From NCBI RefSeq assembly GCF_008642355.1, contig NZ_CP029193.1:3248001-3312000 (forward strand): a stretch of DNA of 64,000 nucleotides. The letters are read 5' to 3'. Source of the stretch: Streptomyces venezuelae (GTDB taxonomy: Bacteria; Actinomycetota; Actinomycetes; Streptomycetales; Streptomycetaceae). Below are positions 28,311 through 37,079 of the stretch, piece after piece. The notes beneath the pieces are model-generated. The model did no database searches. It saw nothing but the letters and a program-made list of their open reading frames with translations, and was not told the origin of the DNA. Within the stretch, counting starts at the first letter, position 1; each line of letters opens with the position of its first letter. The translations under genes and the position numbers were made by a program.

Positions 28311-28449
28311 GAAAACCCGCCCGCGCCGTTCCCGCCTCCCCCGTTCGGCGCAACGTCTCCCCCGGTCCAGAGGCCCACCGCGTCGGTGCGGGTCATGGTC
28401 GTAGTGGACGCAGTACGCAGCTACGTAGCCGTGAGGGGTGGATGCGCGC

Positions 28450-29715
28450 GTGAGTGAGGATGTCGGCAGCCACTCCGGGGGCGGGGACAGTGGGGCGGGA
28501 GCGCCCCATGGGCCCGGTGCGGGCGCCAGTGCCAGTGGGGTGGGGCGGAGGCGGCGCTGGGCACGGTACTGCGCCGTGGGCGTCGCCGTCGTCGTGCTCG
28601 GTGTCGGCGGCCTCGGATGGGCCGCGTATCAGAAGCTCAACGGGAACATCACCACGGACACGGACGCCGCCGCCGAGCTCGCCCGCTACGACAAGGAGCG
28701 GCCCACCCCGCTCGTGCACGACGCGCAGAACATTCTGCTGCTCGGTTCCGACACCCGCGCCGGACAGGGCAACCGCAAGTACGGCAGGGACCCCGGCACC
28801 GAGCGCTCCGACACCACGATCCTGCTGCACCTGGCCGCCGACCGGCGCAGCGCGACCGCCGTGTCGATCCCGCGCGACCTGATGGTGGACATCCCCAGCT
28901 GCCGCAAGCCGGACGGCTCCCGGACGCAGCCGCAGTTCGCGCAGTTCAACTGGGCCTTCGAGTTCGGCGGGACCGCCTGCACGATCCGTACCGTCGAGAA
29001 GCTCACCGACATCCGCGTCGACCACCACATGGTCGTGGACTTCGCGGGGTTCAAGGACATGGTCGACGCCGTTGACGGCGTGCAGGTCTGCCTGCGGGCG
29101 CCGATCGACGACTCCGACGCACACGTGAAGCTCGCGCCGGGACTGCGGACCCTCAACGGCGAACAGGCCCTGGGTTTTGTGCGCGCCCGCAAGAGCCTGG
29201 GCAATGGCAGCGACACCGACCGGATGGACCGTCAGCAGGAGTTCCTCGGCGCGCTCGTCAACAAGGTGCAGAGCAATGACGTCCTGCTGAATCCGACGAA
29301 GCTGTATCCCGTTCTCGACGCGGCGACTTCCTCGCTGACGACCGACCCGGGACTCGCGAGTCTGCGGGGTTTGTACGAACTGGTGCGCGGCATGCGCAAT
29401 ATCCCCACGGAACGGGTGCAGTTCCTCACGGTGCCGCGCCAGTCGTACACGTACGACGTCAATCGCGACGAGCTCGTCGAGCCCGCGGCCAAAGAGCTCT
29501 TCGCGCGGCTGCGCGCGGACGCCCCCGTGACCGTCGACCCGCGACAGCCGGCGGAACAGGCCCGCCAGGAATCGTCGGAGAGCGCGTACGAAGAGGGCGA
29601 CGACGGAGCCGGTGAGTACGAGAGCGGTGACGAGAAGCCCGACGATCCCTCGGAGACGCCGTCACCCGCCCCGACATTCCGGGGCAACACGGCCGCCCGA
29701 TCCACCTGTGAGTAA
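28450..29715 (+). CDS. LytR-CpsA-Psr (LCP) family protein 1
   Basis: LCP enzymes transfer lipid-linked glycopolymers onto peptidoglycan at the outer face of the membrane. This 421-residue protein has a short basic cytoplasmic N-terminus, one membrane helix (AVGVAVVVLGVGGLGWAAYQ) and an extracytoplasmic LCP domain with NILLLGSDTRAG, SDTTILLHLAADRRSATAVSIPRDL and GFVRARKSL. An acidic Ser/Glu/Asp tail follows and there is no LytR_C domain. GTG 28450 is preferred because gaggggtg is 9 nt upstream; GTG 28438 is an alternative. Confidence 0.9.
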   Translation: MSEDVGSHSGGGDSGAGAPHGPGAGASASGVGRRRRWARYCAVGVAVVVLGVGGLGWAAYQKLNGNITTDTDAAAELARYDKERPTPLVHDAQNILLLGSDTRAGQGNRKYGRDPGTERSDTTILLHLAADRRSATAVSIPRDLMVDIPSCRKPDGSRTQPQFAQFNWAFEFGGTACTIRTVEKLTDIRVDHHMVVDFAGFKDMVDAVDGVQVCLRAPIDDSDAHVKLAPGLRTLNGEQALGFVRARKSLGNGSDTDRMDRQQEFLGALVNKVQSNDVLLNPTKLYPVLDAATSSLTTDPGLASLRGLYELVRGMRNIPTERVQFLTVPRQSYTYDVNRDELVEPAAKELFARLRADAPVTVDPRQPAEQARQESSESAYEEGDDGAGEYESGDEKPDDPSETPSPAPTFRGNTAARSTCE

Positions 29716-29939
29716 AACGATCCCCAAGGGAAGGGCTCGCCCCACTAAGAAATAGGGCGGATTGCCCAGTTGTAGGGGAGTGGAATTTGTCACCGGCGTC
29801 GTTCGACGCTGAACTGGGCGGATAGTGTGAGCGATCCGGTGCGCCAAGGCCCTCTCGGCCATGCACCGCTGAACCTGACCGAGCGCCTTCTTGAGGGGGG
29901 AAAGGCGCCGCGTGGCCCCGACGGAGGACGCAAACAACC

Positions 29940-31697
29940 GTGGACGCGCAAGGCCGTGGGCGGGCGGAGAACATCGACCCCGCAGACCAGTGGGTTCTCA
30001 ACCCGGACACCGGTGACTACGAACTGCGACTGAGCCCCTCCGCTGGGCAGTCGTCGGTGCCAGGACCCCGTGGATCGTCACCCCGGCAAGGCGGCCACGG
30101 CCGCTCCGCGCCGGGCCGTGAGCGCTCCCGTCCCGACGAGCGCGACGAGCGCCGCGAGGTGCCGGGGCAGCGCAGGCGTCGCGTGAAGGAGCCGGAGCCC
30201 GGTTCCGGCGGCCGGCGCAAGCAGAACCCCCGCAAGTCCAAGGGCAAGCCCAAGTCCAAGGGCAAGAAGGTGATGGTCTGGACGGGCGGCACGCTGGCCT
30301 TCCTGCTCGTCGCGGGCTGCACCGGGGGCTATCTGTACTACCAGCACCTGAACGACAACATCACGTCGATAGACGATGACGGGGCGGGCACCGGCGGTTT
30401 CAGCAAGGACCGCGCCATCAACATCCTCGTGATGGGCACGGACAAGCGCAGCGGCAGCGGCAACAAGGGGTACGGCGACGAGGGAAGCGCCGGTCACGCC
30501 GACACGACGATCCTGCTGCACGTCTCCAAGGACCGTACGAACGCGACCGCGCTCAGCATCCCGCGCGACATGATCGTCGACATTCCGGACTGCCCGACGA
30601 AGCAGAAGGACGGCAGCGAGAAGGTCATTCCGGGCAGTCAGAAAGTCCGCTTCAACGAAAGCCTCGGCCAGAGCGACCGCACGCCGAGCTGCACCATGCG
30701 CACGGTCACCAAGATCACCGGCATGAAGATGGACCACTTCATGGTGGCCGACTTCAACGCGGTGAAGACGCTCTCCAGCGCCGTCGGCGGCGTGGACGTC
30801 TGCCTCGCCAAGGACATCGACGACCCGAAGTCGCACCTGAAGCTCTCCAAGGGCAAGCACACGATCGAGGGTGAGGACGCGCTCGCGTTCGTCCGCACAC
30901 GCCACTCCGTGGGCACCGGCGGCGACTTGAGCCGTATCGAGCTGCAGCAGCAGTTCCTCAGCGCGCTCATGCGCAAGCTCAAGTCGAACGACACCCTCAC
31001 CAACCCGAAGAAGATGTTCAGCCTCGCGGAGGCGGGCACCGAGGCCCTCACCGTCGACTCCACGATCGCCGACATCATGAAGCTCAAGGACCTCGGCATG
31101 GAGCTGGGCAAGCTCGACATGAAGAACCTGAGCTTCGCCACGGTGCCGGTCATCGACAACCCGGCCGAGACGGTTCACACCACGGTCGTGCCGGACCCGG
31201 TCAAGTCCGAGCAGCTCTTCGCGATGATGCGCGCCGACCAGTCGCTCACCGTGGTGAAGAAGAGGGAGAAGAAGGAGAAGGCCGCGGTGGCCGCCCGGCT
31301 CAAGGGTCCCAAGGCCGACGCCTCCGACGTGCGCGTCGACATCTACAACGGCAGCGGGAAAACGGGCGCCGCTCAGACAACTCTCACGTGGCTGCAGAAC
31401 ACTGGGGGCGTGCTCAAGTCCAGCCAGCTGGGGAACGCGCCCTCGGACATCAAGAAGACGACGCTCGAGTACGCGCCTGACCAGGCGGACCAGGCCCGTC
31501 GGCTCGCCGACATCATGGGTCTGTCCGGCGCCGCCCTCAAGCCGGGCAAGAGCGAGAAGAACGCACAGGGCCTGCCGGCCATGAAGCTGACGCTCGGCGG
31601 AGACTTCAAGGGCGCGGGGGTGCCCATTGATGCCTCTTCGAAGGCACCGAAGGACATCAAGAAGGTCGGAGCGGACAAGGTTATGTGCGCCAAGTGA
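29940..31697 (+). CDS. LCP family protein 2 with LytR_C domain
   Basis: A 585-residue LCP protein. Residues ~1-105 are a basic, disordered cytoplasmic region (RRKQNPRKSKGKPKSKGKK), then comes a membrane helix, the LCP domain (INILVMGTDKRSG, HADTTILLHVSKDRTNATALSIPRDM, LAFVRTRHSVG), and a C-terminal LytR_C domain (DVRVDIYNGSGKTGAAQTTLTWLQ). GTG 29940 has ggagg 13 nt upstream. In the 224-bp gap before it, gcccagtt (29764-29771) and aactgggc (29812-29819) form an inverted repeat and TAGTGT (29823-29828) could be a -10. Confidence 0.92.
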   Translation: MDAQGRGRAENIDPADQWVLNPDTGDYELRLSPSAGQSSVPGPRGSSPRQGGHGRSAPGRERSRPDERDERREVPGQRRRRVKEPEPGSGGRRKQNPRKSKGKPKSKGKKVMVWTGGTLAFLLVAGCTGGYLYYQHLNDNITSIDDDGAGTGGFSKDRAINILVMGTDKRSGSGNKGYGDEGSAGHADTTILLHVSKDRTNATALSIPRDMIVDIPDCPTKQKDGSEKVIPGSQKVRFNESLGQSDRTPSCTMRTVTKITGMKMDHFMVADFNAVKTLSSAVGGVDVCLAKDIDDPKSHLKLSKGKHTIEGEDALAFVRTRHSVGTGGDLSRIELQQQFLSALMRKLKSNDTLTNPKKMFSLAEAGTEALTVDSTIADIMKLKDLGMELGKLDMKNLSFATVPVIDNPAETVHTTVVPDPVKSEQLFAMMRADQSLTVVKKREKKEKAAVAARLKGPKADASDVRVDIYNGSGKTGAAQTTLTWLQNTGGVLKSSQLGNAPSDIKKTTLEYAPDQADQARRLADIMGLSGAALKPGKSEKNAQGLPAMKLTLGGDFKGAGVPIDASSKAPKDIKKVGADKVMCAK

Positions 31698-31805
31698 CCT
31701 GAAGCGGTCGTTCTGCGTCTAACAATGCGCCAAGGCGTCGAGCAGCGAGCGTCAAGGTGCCGCGGAACGACCGCAGTTCATGAATGGGGCGGGGAGGGGC
31801 TGGGG

Positions 31806-33569
31806 ATGAGGCAGAACAGCGTGCGTAAGGAGGGGGCGCGACGACGCGCTCCGCACGCAAGTGATCACGGCTGGGACGAGAGCAGGGACGAGGGCTCGAG
31901 CGAGAGTCCGGGTGAGGGCCCGAGCGCGGGTCCGCGCGAGGGCCGGGGCGAGGGCCGGGGCGAGGGGTCCCGCAAGGCCTCTCGGGAGGGCCGAGGCCGT
32001 TCCGCGAAGGCGTCGAAAGGCGGCGGCGAACCCCCTGAGGGCAGCGCCCGGCACCGTCGCGGCGCGCGCGGCGGGGCACGTCCGCCGCGCCGCAAGCGCC
32101 GTGTCCTGCGCTGGTCGGCGACGATCCTGTCGGTCCTGATACTCGGCACGGCCGGCGCCGGATACCTCTACTACCAGCACCTCAACGGCAACCTCGAGAC
32201 GGACGACCTGAACCTCGGCGAGCACCGGGCGCCCGAGCCCACACCCAACGCCGCCGGCCAGACCCCGCTGAACATCCTGCTCATCGGGTCGGACGCACGC
32301 GACTCCAAGGCGAACCAGAAGCTCGGCGGCGCCAAGGACACGTTCGGTTCCCCGCCCCTCGCGGACGTGCAGATGCTGCTGCACGTCTCGGCCGACCGCA
32401 GCAACATGTCGGTCGTCAGCATGCCCCGCGACACCCTGCTGCAGATCCCCAAGTGCACCGACCCGGACGACGGCAAGGTCTATCCGGAGACCGGCCCCAA
32501 GTACATGACGAACGAGTCGCTCGGCCGCGGCGGCCCCGGCTGCACCGTCGCCACCTGGGAGAAGCTCACCAACATCCACATCGACCACTTCATGATGGTC
32601 GACTTCGCGGGTGTGGTCTCCATGGCGGACGCCATCGGCGGCGTACCGGTGTGCGTGGACAAGAACATCCACTCGCGCACCAGGGAGGGCAAGGGCTCGG
32701 GTCTGAAGCTGAAGAAGGGCACCACCGAGATCCAGGGCGAACAGGCCCTGCAGTGGCTGCGCACCCGTTACGGCTTCGAGGGCGGCACCGACATCAGCCG
32801 CGCCAAGGCCCAGCACATGTACATGAACGCGCTGGTCCGCAAGCTCCGCGAGAACACCGGCCTGACCAGCCCCAACCAGCTGCGCAAGCTCGCCGAGGAG
32901 GCGACGAACGCGCTGACGGTGGACGACGGTCTGGGCAGCCCCAAGAAGCTGTACGACCTGGGCAACGAGCTCAAGAAGGTATCGCCGAGCCGTACGACGA
33001 TGACCACCATGCCGTTCGACTACGCCGGCGCGCGCGTCGTCCCCAAGCCCGGTGACGCGGAGCAGCTCTTCCGGCTGGTCCGCGACGACGTCCCGCTGGA
33101 CGGCAAGGGCAAGAAGAAGAAGGCCAAGGAGAAGGTGTCGGACGACCCTGCCGCCGCGGACGGCGAGATCGCGGTGCAGGTCCAGAACGGCACGCGCAGC
33201 ACCACGGAGCCACCGGTCAGCGGCCGGGCGTCCACGGTGGCCCAGCTCCTCGTGGGCAAGGGCTTCAAGAAGGCGACGCCGGACTCGTCGGCGGCGCTCG
33301 CCGAGGAGAAGACGGTCGTCCGCTACCCCAGCGCGGACCTGGAGGGCGACGCCCAGCGGGTCGCCAAGTCCCTCGGTCTTCCGCTGAGCGCGGCGAAGAA
33401 GTCGACGGACGTCTCGGGGGTGACGTTGATCGTCGGCGCCGACTGGCGCGAGGGCGACGCGCCGCCCAAGGCCAAGAAGAAGGACGACAGCACGCCGGAA
33501 TCGGCGGACGCGCTCAGCGGGTCCGACAAGAAGGCGTGCATGAAGGTCGACCCGAACTTCACCTGGTAA
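31806..33569 (+). CDS. LCP family protein 3 with LytR_C domain
   Basis: A 587-residue LCP protein. The N-terminal ~110 residues are Arg/Glu/Gly-rich and partly built on a 12-bp repeat (GEGRGEGRGEG). A membrane helix (ILSVLILGTAGAGYLYYQHL) is followed by the LCP domain (LNILLIGSDARDSK, ADVQMLLHVSADRSNMSVVSMPRDTL, LQWLRTRYGF) and a LytR_C domain (AVQVQNGTRSTTEPP). ATG 31806 has a purine-rich gaggggc site about 8 nt upstream. It lies 108 bp after LCP 2 in the same direction. Confidence 0.92.
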   Translation: MRQNSVRKEGARRRAPHASDHGWDESRDEGSSESPGEGPSAGPREGRGEGRGEGSRKASREGRGRSAKASKGGGEPPEGSARHRRGARGGARPPRRKRRVLRWSATILSVLILGTAGAGYLYYQHLNGNLETDDLNLGEHRAPEPTPNAAGQTPLNILLIGSDARDSKANQKLGGAKDTFGSPPLADVQMLLHVSADRSNMSVVSMPRDTLLQIPKCTDPDDGKVYPETGPKYMTNESLGRGGPGCTVATWEKLTNIHIDHFMMVDFAGVVSMADAIGGVPVCVDKNIHSRTREGKGSGLKLKKGTTEIQGEQALQWLRTRYGFEGGTDISRAKAQHMYMNALVRKLRENTGLTSPNQLRKLAEEATNALTVDDGLGSPKKLYDLGNELKKVSPSRTTMTTMPFDYAGARVVPKPGDAEQLFRLVRDDVPLDGKGKKKKAKEKVSDDPAAADGEIAVQVQNGTRSTTEPPVSGRASTVAQLLVGKGFKKATPDSSAALAEEKTVVRYPSADLEGDAQRVAKSLGLPLSAAKKSTDVSGVTLIVGADWREGDAPPKAKKKDDSTPESADALSGSDKKACMKVDPNFTW

Positions 33570-33600
33570 CCCGCCTGGCGACCCTCCCCAGGACGCGCGA

Positions 33601-33627
33601 AGGGCCCCGGCACCGTGCCGGGGCCCT
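33601..33627. terminator. Terminator hairpin after LCP 3
   Basis: agggccccggca (33601-33612) and tgccggggccct (33616-33627) form a perfect 12-bp stem with a 3-nt loop, between the convergent LCP 3 and glycosyltransferase genes. Confidence 0.85.
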
Positions 33628-33676
33628 CGTCGTGCACGTAACCGCGTGACCGCGAAACCGTGCACTCGCGTACTCG

Positions 33677-34729
33677 CTACGCCTCCTGCCGCTGCCCCAG
33701 CACCGCCGGGCGGCGCGAGGCGATGACCCGCCTGGCCAGCGAGCGCGGGCTCGTGAGGAAGCCCCAGCCCCACGACATGTGCATGGTCGCGAGGGCCACC
33801 GGGATCTGCAGGCGCGCCTTCAGGGGCAGGCCCTTGCCGGCCGGGACGGAACCGGCGGCGATGGCCGCGAGGTAGCCGCCGGGGACCACGAAGCCCCACG
33901 GCGTGAGGGCCGCGCCCACGACGACGCCCGCGGCGATCGCGCAGACCGCGGTCGGCGGCGCGAGGTAGCGGAGGTTGAGGGAGCCTTCGTGGTAGCGGGC
34001 GACGACGTGGCGCCACCTGCCGTAGTCCTTGTACTGCTTGGCGAGCGCCCTGACGCTCGGCCGCGGGCGGTAGGAGACCTTCAGCTCGGGCGAGAACCAG
34101 ATCAGACCGCCGGCCTCGCGGATGCGGAAGTTCAGCTCCCAGTCCTGGGCGCGGATGAACTCTTCGTTGTAGCCGCCCTGCTGCTCCAGGGCCTCGCGGC
34201 GGAAGACACCGAGGTAGACCGTCTCGGCCTCCTGTGCGTCGCCGCCGGTGTGGAAGGCGGCGTTGCCGACGCCGATCTTCGAGGTCATGGCGGCGGCCAC
34301 CGCCTGCTCCCAGGCGTTGGTGCCCTGGGCGTGCATGATGCCGCCGACGTTCATCGCGCCCGTCTCCTCGAGGAGGCGGACGGCCGTCGTGATGTAGCCG
34401 GGCGAGAGCGCGGCGTGGCCGTCGACGCGCACCACGATCGGGTGACGTGAGGCCTTGATGGCGGCGTTGAGCGCCGCGGGCGTGCGCCCCGTCGGGTTCG
34501 GGACCGTGTGCACCCGCCCCCAGACCTTCGACTCGGTTTCGCGGACCAGCTCGGCGGCGATCTCGTCCGTGCGGTCGGTCGAGGGGCCGAGCGCGACGAC
34601 GACCTCCAGCTCGCCCGCGTACTCCTGCCGCAGGATCGCGTGCACGGCCTCGCGCAGATGCCGCTCCTCGTTGAGGACGGGCATGATCACGGATACGGCC
34701 GGCGGCGGTACCTCGGACTTCGCGTTCAT
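33677..34729 (-). CDS. Glycosyltransferase family 2, membrane-associated
   Basis: The N-terminal GT2 domain has VSVIMPVLNEERHLREAV, VVALGPSTDRTDEIA, the DxD-like metal site VRVDGHAALSPGYI, and AQDWELNFRIREAGG for acceptor binding. Two or three hydrophobic segments near the C-terminus (residues ~255-305) anchor it to the membrane. The 350-residue protein probably adds one sugar to a lipid-linked glycan; the context of five LCP genes and manC fits that. ATG 34729 is used; GTG 34732 directly before it is equally possible. It is divergent from LCP 4. Confidence 0.88.
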   Translation of the reverse strand: MNAKSEVPPPAVSVIMPVLNEERHLREAVHAILRQEYAGELEVVVALGPSTDRTDEIAAELVRETESKVWGRVHTVPNPTGRTPAALNAAIKASRHPIVVRVDGHAALSPGYITTAVRLLEETGAMNVGGIMHAQGTNAWEQAVAAAMTSKIGVGNAAFHTGGDAQEAETVYLGVFRREALEQQGGYNEEFIRAQDWELNFRIREAGGLIWFSPELKVSYRPRPSVRALAKQYKDYGRWRHVVARYHEGSLNLRYLAPPTAVCAIAAGVVVGAALTPWGFVVPGGYLAAIAAGSVPAGKGLPLKARLQIPVALATMHMSWGWGFLTSPRSLARRVIASRRPAVLGQRQEA

Positions 34730-34876
34730 CACGCGTCACGTTACCGCGAACGGGGGACACGGGTGCGCGCCGTCCGGGTCGCTACCCCGGGCCGCATTTC
34801 GTATGGCCTTACGTTTCTCGGGTTACCGGCTCGTCCTCAACCGGGCCACGGCCCGTCTCGCGGAGGTGCCCCGCAC

Positions 34877-36385
34877 GTGCCCACACCGCCCCGCCGCTCC
34901 CCCGCCCCGCCACCGCGCCGCCCCCGCCCCCCGGCTCCGAGGGCCGAGCGGGCCGTGCGCGCCGAGCGGGTTCCCCGGAAGTCCGTGGGGCGGCGCAGAC
35001 GGCCGCGGTGGGCCATGCGCCTGGCGACCGGCTTCTCCGTGACGGTCCTCGTCGCGGCCGGCATCGGGCACGCGGTCGTGACGGGCCTGGACACCGGCAT
35101 CAAGCGGGTCGACGCCTTCCGGGACATGAAGAACAGGCCGGAGGCGGGCAACGGCATGAACGTGTTGCTCGTCGGGACCGACGGCCGCGACAAGCTCTCC
35201 CCCGAGGACAAGCAGAAGTACCGCCTGGGCGGTGCGCCCTGCCACTGCACGGACACGATCATGATCGTGCACATCTCGGAGGACAGGGACCGCGCCAGCG
35301 TCGTGAGCCTGCCCCGGGACAGCTACGCCGACCTGCCCGCGCACACCGACAGGACCACGCGCGAGCAGCACCACGAGCACCCGAACAAGATCAACGCGGC
35401 GTACGCGGAGGGCGGTCCGAACCTCACGGTGCGCACCGTCGAGCACATGACGAAGGTCAAGATCGACCATTACCTGGAGGTCGACTTCACCAGCTTCATG
35501 AAGACCGTGGACGTGCTCGGCGGCGTGGAGATCTGCACGGCACGGCCGCTCCAGGACTCGCACACCGGCCTGAACCTGGCCGAGGGCACGCACCTCATGA
35601 ACGGCGGCGAGGCGCTGCAGTACGTCCGTTCCCGATACGTCGACGGGGCGTCGGACCTCGGCCGCATGCAGCGCCAGCAGCGCTTCCTCGCGGCGCTCAT
35701 CGCCAAGGCGACGGGCAGCGGCGTGCTCCTGAACCCGGTCAAGTTCCGCGACGTGACGCTGACGCTGCTCGGCGCGGTCCGCGCGGACAACGGTTTCGGG
35801 ACGGACGAGATCCTCGACCTCGGGCGGGCGATGCGGGGCTTCTCGCCGTCGTCGTCGGAGTTCACGACCGTGCCGCTGAGCGACAAGGGGACGAACATCC
35901 CGGGCATCGGTTCGACGCTCGTCTGGCATCCGCAGAAGTCCGAGAAGCTGTTCGACGCGCTGCGCGAGGACCGTCCGCTGGCAGTGCGCCACGGCAAGGG
36001 CAGGGCCACCCTGGTCGGCGTCGCACCGCAGCAGATCCGGGTCCAGGTCGACAACGGCACGGGCGACCCGGAGCTCGGCAAGCGGGTCGACGCGGCGCTG
36101 GCCAAGACCGGTTTCCGGACCTCGCAGCTGCCGGGGAACGTGCCGGGGGCGGCGGCCAGGCCGGCGCAGAGGACGGTCGTCGCGTACGACCCGCGGTGGG
36201 ACCGGTCGGCGAAGGCACTGGCCACGGCTCTGCCGGGGAGCGAGCTGCGGGAGGTGCCGGGGCAGGGAGCGACCTTGAAGGTGATCGCGGGGACGGACTT
36301 CAAGGAGGTCCGACGGGTGCGCGCCGAGGATGTGCGGCTGGGCGAGTTCGGCGCGGTGACCGGCGACGAGGTGGTCTGCCCCTGA
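34877..36385 (+). CDS. LCP family protein 4 with LytR_C domain
   Basis: A 502-residue LCP protein. The N-terminal ~45 residues are Pro/Arg-rich, the membrane helix is GFSVTVLVAAGIGHAVVTGL, and the LCP domain contains MNVLLVGTDGRDKL, TDTIMIVHISEDRDRASVVSLPRDSY and LQYVRSRYVDG. The C-terminus carries a LytR_C-like region (IRVQVDNGTGDPELGKRVDAALAK). GTG 34877 has ggagg 10 nt upstream and falls where the coding composition begins; in-frame sequence further upstream runs into the divergent glycosyltransferase gene. Confidence 0.9.
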   Translation: MPTPPRRSPAPPPRRPRPPAPRAERAVRAERVPRKSVGRRRRPRWAMRLATGFSVTVLVAAGIGHAVVTGLDTGIKRVDAFRDMKNRPEAGNGMNVLLVGTDGRDKLSPEDKQKYRLGGAPCHCTDTIMIVHISEDRDRASVVSLPRDSYADLPAHTDRTTREQHHEHPNKINAAYAEGGPNLTVRTVEHMTKVKIDHYLEVDFTSFMKTVDVLGGVEICTARPLQDSHTGLNLAEGTHLMNGGEALQYVRSRYVDGASDLGRMQRQQRFLAALIAKATGSGVLLNPVKFRDVTLTLLGAVRADNGFGTDEILDLGRAMRGFSPSSSEFTTVPLSDKGTNIPGIGSTLVWHPQKSEKLFDALREDRPLAVRHGKGRATLVGVAPQQIRVQVDNGTGDPELGKRVDAALAKTGFRTSQLPGNVPGAAARPAQRTVVAYDPRWDRSAKALATALPGSELREVPGQGATLKVIAGTDFKEVRRVRAEDVRLGEFGAVTGDEVVCP

Positions 36386-36401
36386 GGGGCGGACCCAGTG
36401 A

Positions 36402-36950
36402 TCAGTCCTCGAAGCCCTCCGCCGCGCGGGACTCGCGCAGCTCCTTGATCGCGCGGCGGCGGGCGAGGCGGTGGGTGCGGCGGATCTGGGCCTCCTGGTA
36501 GCGGCGCCGGTCGCGGTCGGTCTCGGGGACGACCGGGGGGACCGTGCGGGGCTTGCCGTCCGCGTCGACGGCGGCGAAGACCAGGTAGGCGGAGCCGACC
36601 TGCTGGGCGGGCGTCGACTCGTTCCAGCGCTCGGCGAGGACCCGGACGCCGACCTCCATGGAGCTGCGCCCGGTCCAGTTGACCTGGGCCTTCACATGGA
36701 CCAGGTCGCCGACCCTGACCGGCTCGAGGAACACCATCTCGTCCATGGACGCGGTGACGGCGGGGCCGCCGGAGTGGCGTCCGGCGACGGCGCCCGCCGC
36801 GTCGTCCACCAGTTTCATGATCACGCCACCGTGCACCGTACCGAGGAGGTTGGTGTCGTTGTGGGTCATGATGTGGCTGAGCGTGGTGCGGGATGCCGAG
36901 GTCGGCTTGCCCGGAATCTCCGATTCCGGATGTGGAGCCTGGTCTGTCAT
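36402..36950 (-). CDS. Acyl-CoA thioesterase, hotdog fold (YciA/BFIT type)
   Basis: A 182-residue protein with the hotdog active-site helix (HNDTNLLGTVHGGVIMKLVDDAAGAVA), in which the conserved Asn/Asp and Gly-Gly-Val belong to the acyl-CoA thioesterase family, followed by DEMVFLEPVRVGDLVHVKAQV. A basic C-terminal helix (RRTHRLARRRAIKELRES) follows. ATG 36950 has GGAGGGC immediately upstream, rather close. It lies between two plus-strand LCP genes and is convergent with LCP 4 (16 bp). Confidence 0.9.
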   Translation of the reverse strand: MTDQAPHPESEIPGKPTSASRTTLSHIMTHNDTNLLGTVHGGVIMKLVDDAAGAVAGRHSGGPAVTASMDEMVFLEPVRVGDLVHVKAQVNWTGRSSMEVGVRVLAERWNESTPAQQVGSAYLVFAAVDADGKPRTVPPVVPETDRDRRRYQEAQIRRTHRLARRRAIKELRESRAAEGFED

Positions 36951-37079
36951 GCCCTCCACCCTATGCCGGACGTATGACCGAGCCCTCCCCGGCCGCTTTG
37001 CATCAGCTCTGCAACAGGCATGACCCGAATTCCCGACCGCCCTGTAAGGCGCGGCCCCGGAGGCGGCAGACTGGGCCAC

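Noticed and set aside
31752..34760. A 1002-codon open frame on the minus strand opposite LCP 3 and over the glycosyltransferase
   Set aside because: It overlaps two well-supported genes in other phases and shows only low-complexity composition.
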